Positions 58,202 to 64,000 of a stretch of DNA of 64,000 bases are shown piece after piece. The notes beneath the pieces were generated by a model. That model was not told where the DNA came from and searched no databases. It saw only the letters and a list, made by a program, of their open reading frames with translations. A program made the translations under genes and the position numbers. The DNA lies in NCBI GenBank assembly GCA_964355015.1, contig CAYHCE010000001.1:137661-201660 (forward strand). The letters are read 5' to 3'. This DNA comes from CAYHCE01 sp964355015. GTDB lineage: Bacteria; Cyanobacteriota; Cyanobacteriia; PCC-6307; Cyanobiaceae. Within the stretch, counting starts at the first letter, position 1. Every line of letters starts with the position of its first letter.

Positions 58202-58927
58202 TCAGCGGTTGCGGGGAGCGCCGTCCGGCACGAACACGTAGCCGTACCCCCATACCGTCTGCAGATAGCGGGGCCGGCTGGGGTCCGGTTCAACCAGGCG
58301 ACGCACCCGCGACACCTGCACGTCCATGCTGCGGCTGTCGGTGTCGCTGGCGGGTCCCCGGGCCAGTTCAATCAGCCGTTCCCGCGACAGGGGGCGGTGG
58401 GGATGCTGCACGAAGGCGGTCAGCAGGCTGAATTCCCCGCTGGTGATCGTCACCGGCTGGCCGCCCCGTTCCAGGGTCCGGGCGGAGAGGTCCAGGCTGT
58501 TCTCGCCGAATCGCACCACCTCCCCATCGGCCAGGGGCGTGCCGGCCGGCAGGCTGGCGCGTCGGCGCAGGACCGCTTCGATCCGTGCCATCAGCTCCCG
58601 GGGCAGGAAGGGTTTGGCGAGGTAGTCGTCCGCGCCCTGCTCCAGGCCGATGATCCGATCCACGGCTTCCCCCCGGGCGGTGAGCATCACCACCGGCAGG
58701 TCGTCACTGGCGTCCCGCAGGCGGCGCAGCAGGGTGAGGCCATCATCGCCGGGAAGCATCAGGTCGAGCACCACCAGATCGGGGCGCTGGAATTCCAGGC
58801 GGGCCAGCAGTTGCTTGCCATCGGTGAGGCAGCGCACCTCGTAGCCCTGGTCGGTGAGGTACGTACCGAGCAGCTGGCGCAGCTCCGGATCGTCATCCAC
58901 CACCCAGATGGTGTGGGTTCGGCTCAT
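58202..58927 (-). CDS. OmpR/PhoB-family response regulator
   Basis: This 241-residue regulator has a receiver domain (WVVDDDPELRQLLGTYL, phospho-Asp in VVLDLMLPGDDG, the switch residue in VVMLTARG, the Lys in YLAKPFLPRELM) and a winged-helix DNA-binding domain (FSLLTAFVQHPHRPLSRERL, VWGYGYVFVPDG). ATG at 58927. It partners the adjacent EnvZ-like kinase. It is divergent from the EF-hand gene, with 183 bases between starts. Confidence 0.94.
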   Translation of the reverse strand: MSRTHTIWVVDDDPELRQLLGTYLTDQGYEVRCLTDGKQLLARLEFQRPDLVVLDLMLPGDDGLTLLRRLRDASDDLPVVMLTARGEAVDRIIGLEQGADDYLAKPFLPRELMARIEAVLRRRASLPAGTPLADGEVVRFGENSLDLSARTLERGGQPVTITSGEFSLLTAFVQHPHRPLSRERLIELARGPASDTDSRSMDVQVSRVRRLVEPDPSRPRYLQTVWGYGYVFVPDGAPRNR

Positions 58928-59110
58928 GGAAGGCAGGCCGTGGTTGTGACGACTGTATGGAGAGGGGGCAACCCTGCCGAGGGCGGTGCCGCCCTCCCTC
59001 TGTCCAAAGGTGTCTGGAGTCGGCGACAGACCGATCCGGTCACGGATTGCCCGCAGACGGCAGCGATCGGGACAGCGAAGTCCTCCGGTGGAGTCCATAG
59101 GGTGAGATCC

Positions 59111-59626
59111 ATGGCGCTCTCTCCTCGCTCGTCCGCTCCGGCCCGCCGTCCGGCTCCCCTGACCGGCTGGCTGCTGGGGCTGCTGGGGGGCCTGGCGGCC
59201 TTGCTCGGCGCCGCTCTGACGCCGGGGCCGCTTCGAGCTCAGGACCTCCGGCAGCTGGAGCAGTATCAGCAGCGGCTCGAGGCATGGTTCCAGCAGCTCG
59301 ACCGCAACGGCGATGGCAGGCTCAGTGTGGAGGAAGCGCGCGGCAGTTCCTACCTGGAGATGAATTTTCAGCGGCTGGACAGCGGTGGACGTGGGTATCT
59401 TCTGCCTTCCGATCTGGCGCCCGCCCACCGCAACTTTCTCGGCGATCGGTTGCGCCAGAAGTTTGCCCAGGTGGATCGCAACGGCGATGGTCGCCTCAGT
59501 CCAGCCGAGGCGAAGGGATTTCCCTGGCTGGAGAAGCGCTTCGACGAAGTCGACAGCAACGGCGATCACAGCGTCACCCTCAAAGAGATCTGGGAGTTGC
59601 GCAAGTCACTGGCGCCCCGTCGTTGA
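59111..59626 (+). CDS. Exported EF-hand calcium-binding protein
   Basis: This 171-residue protein has a signal peptide (GWLLGLLGGLAALLGAALT) and four EF-hand-like loops. DRNGDGRLSVEE and DRNGDGRLSPAE are complete, DSNGDHSVTLKE is near complete, and DSGGRGYLLPSD is degenerate. It probably binds calcium in the periplasm or lumen. The role is unknown. ATG at 59111 fits the signal peptide; the longer frame upstream is the antisense of the response regulator. Confidence 0.78.
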   Translation: MALSPRSSAPARRPAPLTGWLLGLLGGLAALLGAALTPGPLRAQDLRQLEQYQQRLEAWFQQLDRNGDGRLSVEEARGSSYLEMNFQRLDSGGRGYLLPSDLAPAHRNFLGDRLRQKFAQVDRNGDGRLSPAEAKGFPWLEKRFDEVDSNGDHSVTLKEIWELRKSLAPRR

Positions 59627-59678
59627 TTCTGGTCCGGCACCAGGGAGCCGATGCGGGCAGGCAGGAGGGCAGGGCGGT

Positions 59679-60128
59679 TCAGCGCTCGGGCCGATCGGGC
59701 GCGCGGATCCGTACGACCGACCAGACCAGGCGGGCCACGCCCCCGGGAAGTTGCCAGATTCCGCCCAGGCCGGGCAGGAGCATCCGCAGCAGCCGCACGG
59801 CCCCGTTTCCGACCAGCATCAATGCCATGAGCGCCATCCCGAGCAGCAGCAGGATGCCGATCATCTGCAGCAGGCCGGTGCCCAGGGCCATCAGGCCGAG
59901 GCCGATCTGGCTGAGGCCGGCGATCAGGGTGCTGATCACCTTGCTGAAGATCAACAGGGAGTCGAGCCGGGAGGGCAGCTGCAGCAGCGCCACCAGCAGA
60001 CCGGCACCGAGCCCGACGTTCAGCAGCGCCAGAATTGTCTCCCGAATGACGACGGATGGACGCCGCTTGCGGGAGAACACCGTGCGCCCCCCGACGGACT
60101 TGCGACTGGATTCCTGGAGACGGTTCAT
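59679..60128 (-). CDS. Hydrophobic membrane protein of unknown function
   Basis: This 149-residue protein has a basic lead (SRKSVGGRTVFSRKRRP) and three or four membrane helices (ETILALLNVGLGAGLLVALL, GLSQIGLGLMALGTGLLQM, GILLLLGMALMALMLV). No family recognised. It lies 15 bases downstream of the small gene at 60144 on the same strand. Confidence 0.58.
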   Translation of the reverse strand: MNRLQESSRKSVGGRTVFSRKRRPSVVIRETILALLNVGLGAGLLVALLQLPSRLDSLLIFSKVISTLIAGLSQIGLGLMALGTGLLQMIGILLLLGMALMALMLVGNGAVRLLRMLLPGLGGIWQLPGGVARLVWSVVRIRAPDRPER

Positions 60129-60143
60129 CGCTGCGGCACCATC

Positions 60144-60386
60144 TCAATCGAGGCGGTAGCCGGCGCCGCGCATCCAGCGCTCGAACTCGATCAGCACGAG
60201 CTCATTCGGGCAATCCACCAGGCTCAGGCTCTCCACGGTGCAGTCACCCTGGCCGCCGTGGTGGAGGGAGAGGTGGAAGTCCTTGCCGCTCAGCCCGCAT
60301 ACCTCAGGGTCGCTGCGCACCACCACATCAAGTGCCGCCCCCAGCCGTATGACCCGTCGTCGCAGCTCGGACCAGCTCATGGTCAT
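60144..60386 (-). CDS. Small protein of unknown function
   Basis: This 80-residue protein starts MTMSWSELRRRVIRLGAALD and ends LIEFERWMRGAGYRLD, with two Cys in DPEVCGLSG and GQGDCTVES. It looks like a compact soluble domain. I believe similar proteins occur in other cyanobacteria but cannot name a family. It lies upstream of the membrane protein gene at 59679. Confidence 0.58.
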   Translation of the reverse strand: MTMSWSELRRRVIRLGAALDVVVRSDPEVCGLSGKDFHLSLHHGGQGDCTVESLSLVDCPNELVLIEFERWMRGAGYRLD

Positions 60387-60492
60387 GGGTTGGTCGTCAT
60401 CGCGTCACCATCAGACCTTCACCCGGATCTCAAGAGTGTGGCGGGGCGAACCGATTCGTCAACGGTGCGAGCCACCGCAACCTTGCTCCCGG

Positions 60493-61140
60493 TCAGGGGG
60501 AGGGGGCCGCTGTGCGTGGTGCGGCGGGCGGGGTCGCCGGCGCAGGGGAGGGTGCGCCCGTACGCCGCGGCAGGGGCAGCATCAGGCTGAGCGAGGCCGT
60601 GACCGCCAGAGCGACCATGCCGGCCGCAGGCGACACCAGTCGCCGGCTCAAGGGAACCCGCTCACGGATCTCCCGGCGTGGCAGCGGGCGATCCGGTGGC
60701 AGGGCGAAGCCCAGCTGGATGCGTGGGTCGAGCCGCAGCTGATCCAGGCAGCGCACGAGATCGGCCAGTTCGGCATCGTCGAAGCTGAGTTCGAGCGGGG
60801 GGGTGTCGGGCTGGCTGCTGTGCAGACGCAGGCGATGAGCGCTGACGGCCGGGCTGCCGGGCCGTGTCTCGCCGGTCAGAGGTTCCATCTGGACCGGACC
60901 GTTGTCGGGGCCGATGCGGCGCGGCACCGCGCTGACCAGGTGGCGTGCGTAGGGCAGCACCACCTGCAGCAGAGCCTGCAGATGCTCACGCTTGCCTTCC
61001 AGGGAGGGGCTTCCGGCCAGCTCGAGTTCCCAGCCCGACAGGATGCCGATCACCTCGGGGCCATGGCCGGCGGAGAGATCGGGCAGGCCGTCGATGCGCA
61101 GCCGGCAGCTGGTCTGGTCGTAGCGGTAGCTGAGCTTCAT
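60493..61140 (-). CDS. DUF4335 protein
   Basis: This 215-residue protein starts MKLSYRYDQTSCRLRIDGLP with ATG at 61140. The DUF4335 region includes LSGWELELAGSPSLEGKREH and ALLQVVLPYARHLVS. A C-terminal transmembrane helix (AAGMVALAVTASLSLMLP) is followed by a Pro/Ala tail. The family is cyanobacterial and has no known function. It overlaps the DUF3038 stop by four bases (ATGA). Confidence 0.78.
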   Translation of the reverse strand: MKLSYRYDQTSCRLRIDGLPDLSAGHGPEVIGILSGWELELAGSPSLEGKREHLQALLQVVLPYARHLVSAVPRRIGPDNGPVQMEPLTGETRPGSPAVSAHRLRLHSSQPDTPPLELSFDDAELADLVRCLDQLRLDPRIQLGFALPPDRPLPRREIRERVPLSRRLVSPAAGMVALAVTASLSLMLPLPRRTGAPSPAPATPPAAPRTAAPSP

Positions 61141-61682
61141 GCGCTGGCATCGAGCAGGCTGGCCTTGAGGCGCCCGAAGCCGCCGTTGCCGGCTCCGAAG
61201 GCCAGCCCCTGGATGAGGTGGCGCCGGAGCAGGGCTCCTTCCACAGGATCCAGCAGCTTTTGTACACCGCCGCGGCGAGGATTGAAGCGTTCGCGAACCA
61301 GTTCCTCCAGCCGTGCCTGGAACAGGCCCCAGCGCTGCTGGCTCACCGCCTCGGGCTCGGCGGCGGAGAGCAGCTGGCGCAGCATCGGGTAGAGCCGCTC
61401 CGCCATGGCGCACAGCAGAGTGATCAGCGCATCGGTTTCGGTCTCGCTGAGGGCGCCGCGGCGGCAGGCCAGCCGCAACGGGTTGTAGCAACGCCGCTTC
61501 CACAGCTCGACGCGGTTGGGGAAGAGCGTGCCCAGGCCCAGCTGGCCGGCCATCCAGACCATGGCCTCGCCGCCGTTGAGATCGAGGGCCTCGACGCTCA
61601 GCAGCATCAGGTCGAGCCGCTCGAGGCCGCGGCGGGACAGCCGGGCGGGGGGCTGGTGATCGTTCGGTCGGTCATCGGGCAT
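61137..61682 (-). CDS. DUF3038 protein
   Basis: This 181-residue protein reads LERLDLMLLSVEALDLNGGE, VELWKRRCYNPLRL and RLKASLLDASA, the DUF3038 pattern. It is soluble and mostly helical. It is always expected next to DUF4335 in cyanobacteria, and the four-base overlap here argues for equal expression. No function is established. ATG at 61682. Confidence 0.78.
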   Translation of the reverse strand: MPDDRPNDHQPPARLSRRGLERLDLMLLSVEALDLNGGEAMVWMAGQLGLGTLFPNRVELWKRRCYNPLRLACRRGALSETETDALITLLCAMAERLYPMLRQLLSAAEPEAVSQQRWGLFQARLEELVRERFNPRRGGVQKLLDPVEGALLRRHLIQGLAFGAGNGGFGRLKASLLDASA

Positions 61683-61733
61683 GGCTGCGATGATGCCAGC
61701 GCCCGAGCCGATCCGTCACCCGATCCCTTCTCC

Positions 61734-62291
61734 ATGGCCATCAGCTCCTCCACGGCCGACCTGCGCTCGCCCGTCGACCTACGCCAGCTGGTGCGGGATG
61801 TGCCCGATTTCCCGAAGCCCGGCATCCTGTTCCGGGACCTGACTCCGCTCATGCGTGATCCCCGTGGCTGGCAGGAGGTGATCCGCCAGTTGTCGCAGGT
61901 GTGCGAGCGGCTGCAGCCCGACCTGATCGTGGGGATCGAGTCGCGGGGCTTCATCGTCGGAACCGCCCTGGCCACGGCGGTGGAGCTGGGCTTCGTGCCG
62001 GTCCGCAAGCCCGGCAAGCTGCCCGGCCAGGTCTGTGGGGTCGACTACGAGCTGGAGTACGGCAGCGATCGTCTGGAAATCCAGCACGACGCCCTGGCCG
62101 GCGCTCCGCGGGTGCTGATCGTGGACGACCTGCTGGCCACCGGCGGCACCGCCGCCGCCTGTGCGGAGTTGGTGCATCTGGCCGGTGGCGCTCTCTGCGG
62201 CTTTGGCTTCGTCGCCGAGCTGGCCGGACTGGCAGGTCGCCAGCGCCTGCCTGGCGACCATCCCGTTGAATCACTGATCGTCTATCCCTAG
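61734..62291 (+). CDS. apt: Adenine phosphoribosyltransferase
   Basis: This 185-residue salvage enzyme has DFPKPGILFRDLTPLM, VGIESRGFIVG and the PRPP motif VLIVDDLLATGGTAAAC. It makes AMP from adenine. The ATG at 61734 gives the usual MAISSSTADLRS lead. Confidence 0.95.
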   Translation: MAISSSTADLRSPVDLRQLVRDVPDFPKPGILFRDLTPLMRDPRGWQEVIRQLSQVCERLQPDLIVGIESRGFIVGTALATAVELGFVPVRKPGKLPGQVCGVDYELEYGSDRLEIQHDALAGAPRVLIVDDLLATGGTAAACAELVHLAGGALCGFGFVAELAGLAGRQRLPGDHPVESLIVYP

Positions 62292-62316
62292 GCCCCGTCG
62301 ACGCGGAGGGACCGCC

Positions 62317-62559
62317 CTACCCCTGCTGGTCCTGCCAGGCCAGCACCTGATCCAGCTGCTCCAGGCTGATCAGCCCGAAGCGCCAGAGGATCACCGGCAG
62401 CGGTGCCTGCTCCAGCTCCGCCTGCTTCAGGCCGAGGGCGAGCGCGTTCTCGCTCAGCCCGAGGTCGTGGCGCAGGTAGCGCACCAGGGAGGAGGAAGGA
62501 ACGGGCTGGGGGGAGGTGCTGAACACCATGGGGTCGCGGGGGGTCGATCCGGCGGGCAT
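62317..62559 (-). CDS. DUF2949 protein
   Basis: This 80-residue protein has a polar lead and the DUF2949 motif: LVRYLRHDLGLSENALALGL, PLPVILWRFGLISLEQLDQV, LAWQDQQG. It is a small helical protein of cyanobacteria with no function known. An internal ATG at 62529 would shorten it by 10 residues. It lies 19 bases upstream of the FAD monooxygenase stop on the same strand. Confidence 0.75.
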   Translation of the reverse strand: MPAGSTPRDPMVFSTSPQPVPSSSLVRYLRHDLGLSENALALGLKQAELEQAPLPVILWRFGLISLEQLDQVLAWQDQQG

Positions 62560-62578
62560 CGCTCCAGCCTGCCCCGCC

Positions 62579-63769
62579 TCACTCTGGCCAGTGGCCGGTC
62601 AGGCGACAAGGGCCCAGGGTCATGAGCTTGAGGCTGAGCCGGCGCAGGGGTACGGACCGGGCCAGCAGGGCCAGGGCGAGGCGACGGAGACCGAGGGCTG
62701 CAGGCTGACGGTTGGAGAAGAGGCGCACCATCAGATCGGTGCTGAGCAGGGTGAGCACCACATCGCACCAGCGCCGCCAGGCGTAGGCCCGACCCACCGC
62801 CGCCACGGGCAGCCGGCCGCGAGCCGCACGACCGGCCTGCCGCTGGAGCTGCTCCACGTCCCGCCAGCAGAGATTCATCCCCTGCCCGCCGACCGGATGG
62901 CAGCGATGGGCCGTTTCGCCCACGAGCACCGTGGGGCCCCGCCGGAAGCGTCGCGCCAGCTCCAGCGCCACCGGGAACGCCCGCGGCGTGTCGAGCAGGG
63001 CATCGGCCTGGAGCTCGTCGGGGAGCACGCCGGCCAGCGCGTCGAGGAAGGCGACCGCATCGAGGCTCTCCAAGGCCCGCAGTCGGGCAGCCGGTGCGCT
63101 CCAGACCAGTTGGAAGTGGTCGCCACCGAGGGGCAGCACCGCGAACGGGCCCTCGGGGCGGAACAGCTCCCAGGCCCGATCGGGCGCCGATCCGCGCAGC
63201 CGCACCTGCGCGGTGAGGCAGGCCTGGCGATAGGGGAGCCGCCAGCGGCCGATGCCCACCGCCGCCCGTGTGGGGGAGGCGCAGCCGTCCGCGGCAACCA
63301 GCAGGTCCACCGGCTTCTGGCCTGGCGGGACCGCCAGCCGCAGCCGCACTGAAGGGTGCTGCCGCAGACGGCCCAGCAGGCAGGCCATCAGGGGTCTGTG
63401 CTGCAGCACCCAGCCCACGGCCTGGGGGCCCTCGCCGTCCCGAGTCGCAGGGCCCAGATCGGCGAGGCCGAACGGAACCGAACAGTCCAGCTCCAGATCC
63501 CGGAGCTGGAGGGAACGGAACGGGATCAGATCCAGCCCCAGCTCCTGCCAGAGGTCCAGTCGCTCCAGGATGCGACGGCTGGAGTGGGTGAGGGCATAAG
63601 CGCGGCTGCGCTGCAGCAGCTGTTCGTCGCCGAGCGGATCCTCCAGCTCCACGCACCAGCCCACCTCGGCCAGGGCGAGCGCCGTGAGTGCGCCGGTGGG
63701 ACCCGCCCCACGCACCCGCGCCCGCAGTGGCGCGGGTGCGTGGGGCGGATAGTGCTGCGGGGTCGTCAT
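62579..63769 (-). CDS. FAD-dependent monooxygenase/hydroxylase (UbiH-like)
   Basis: This 396-residue flavoprotein has the N-terminal VRGAGPTGALTALALAEVG (normal form VxGAGPxG), LVAADGCASPTRAAVG and the FAD ribityl motif HRCHPVGGQGMNLCWRDVE. It matches the cyanobacterial FAD hydroxylases that act on quinones or similar rings. Codons 7-22 contain a perfect 20-bp inverted repeat and give the odd residues ARVRGAG in the dinucleotide fold. ATG at 63769 is the only start near. Confidence 0.85.
   Translation of the reverse strand: MTTPQHYPPHAPAPLRARVRGAGPTGALTALALAEVGWCVELEDPLGDEQLLQRSRAYALTHSSRRILERLDLWQELGLDLIPFRSLQLRDLELDCSVPFGLADLGPATRDGEGPQAVGWVLQHRPLMACLLGRLRQHPSVRLRLAVPPGQKPVDLLVAADGCASPTRAAVGIGRWRLPYRQACLTAQVRLRGSAPDRAWELFRPEGPFAVLPLGGDHFQLVWSAPAARLRALESLDAVAFLDALAGVLPDELQADALLDTPRAFPVALELARRFRRGPTVLVGETAHRCHPVGGQGMNLCWRDVEQLQRQAGRAARGRLPVAAVGRAYAWRRWCDVVLTLLSTDLMVRLFSNRQPAALGLRRLALALLARSVPLRRLSLKLMTLGPCRLTGHWPE
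63703..63748. repeat. Perfect 20-bp inverted repeat in a coding region
   Basis: Arms 63703-63722 and 63729-63748 are exact reverse complements, separated by the 6-base CGCAGT. It lies in the first 22 codons of the FAD monooxygenase and would form a very stable hairpin in the mRNA or at the DNA level. Confidence 0.9.
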
Positions 63770-63844
63770 CTGGAGGGGGCGACGCTCATGCGTTCCGCAG
63801 GGGGAGAAGGGGCCGGCCCTGCTGCGGCTCAGGGAGCCGCACAT

Positions 63845-63874
63845 GAAAAAGCCGCAGCATGAGTCTGCTGCGGC
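63845..63874 (-). terminator. Factor-independent terminator of the right-edge gene
   Basis: On the minus strand GCCGCAGCA-GACTCA-TGCTGCGGC is a 9-bp stem with a 6-base loop followed by TTTTT. It lies about 55 bases after the stop of the partial Hlip-like gene. Confidence 0.88.
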
Positions 63875-63926
63875 GAGAAGAGGCGAAGTGGGCAGGAAGC
63901 TCCAGGGGTGCCTGGCCTGCCGGGCC

Positions 63927-64000
63927 TCAGCCGATGCCGAGCAGACCGCGGGTGAAGGCTTCGCCACCGAGGGCGAATTCAGTGGCGAGCAGGGCGATGA
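63927..64000 (-). CDS. 3' end of a probable high-light-inducible (Hlip) protein
   Basis: The minus strand from the edge reads IALLATEFALGGEAFTRGLL, ending GIG and a TGA at 63927. The pattern resembles the C-terminal end of chlorophyll a/b-binding-like Hlip helices, in which NGRxAMxG should lie just outside the window. The motif itself is not visible, so this is a moderate guess. A strong terminator follows. Confidence 0.5.
   Translation of the reverse strand, partial: IALLATEFALGGEAFTRGLLGIG

Noticed and set aside
1..64000. CRISPR arrays, integrases, transposases, phage genes, toxin-antitoxin pairs
   Set aside because: No regularly spaced repeats or recognisable proteins of these kinds were found on either strand.

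Overview
The window reads as ordinary chromosome of a high-G+C picocyanobacterium, most like Cyanobium or subcluster 5.2 Synechococcus. The lineage call is an inference from protein families and gene order; no search was run. It rests on cyanobacterial or plastid-lineage genes (Vipp1, Ycf46, ClpR next to ClpP3, DUF2808, DUF3038/DUF4335, DUF2949, DUF6737, a probable Hlip at the right edge), on the gene order ddl - ftsQ - ftsZ - SRP RNA - panB - hemW - PIN/TRAM - clpR - clpP3 - ilvC - cobD, and on at least nine HIP1 octamers found by eye. No prophage, insertion sequence, CRISPR array, integrase or toxin-antitoxin pair was seen.

Left part (1-22 kb): an M23 peptidase cut by the edge, birA, a PLP aminotransferase and trxA form a minus-strand run beside vipp1. 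A DciA-like gene follows, then a three-gene membrane/glycosylation operon (GT39, GT4, EamA). sppA-aroH is translationally coupled. A tight plus-strand series carries rpmH, rnpA, a PH-domain gene, yidC, a YceD-like gene and ycf46. Then come a YqaE-like peptide, a class V aminotransferase, aqpZ, murE, a glutaredoxin-like gene, yidD and rpsD with a strong terminator.

Middle (22-51 kb): a low-G+C relic of an amidohydrolase/decarboxylase carries several inactivating lesions. It is followed by trpC, lpdA, a SpoU methyltransferase, tRNA-Leu(CAG), murA, tRNA-Leu(CAA), argD, folC, a pentapeptide-repeat protein, an FAD oxidoreductase, a cytosine-deaminase-like hydrolase, DUF4359 and tRNA-His. A DUF1611 gene and an enolase-superfamily gene overlap and probably form a D-glutamate salvage operon (dgcN-dgcA). 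miaB, the division/cell-wall block (ddl, ftsQ, ftsZ), panB, hemW, the Clp pair, ilvC and a transporter-like gene coupled to cobD complete this part.

Right part (51-64 kb): an initiating sugar transferase and a GT4 suggest surface polysaccharide synthesis. A patch of small genes of unknown function precedes ppk2. A histidine kinase/OmpR-type regulator pair lies next to a divergent secreted EF-hand protein. Then come two small unknowns, the DUF4335/DUF3038 pair, apt, DUF2949, and an FAD monooxygenase whose first codons contain a perfect 20-bp inverted repeat. The 3' end of a probable high-light-inducible gene lies at the edge.

I see no clear undescribed multi-gene defence or mobile system. The best leads are the dgcN-dgcA pair, the coding-region hairpin at 63.7 kb, the decayed amidohydrolase, the DUF3038/DUF4335 pair and the transporter-like partner of cobD.
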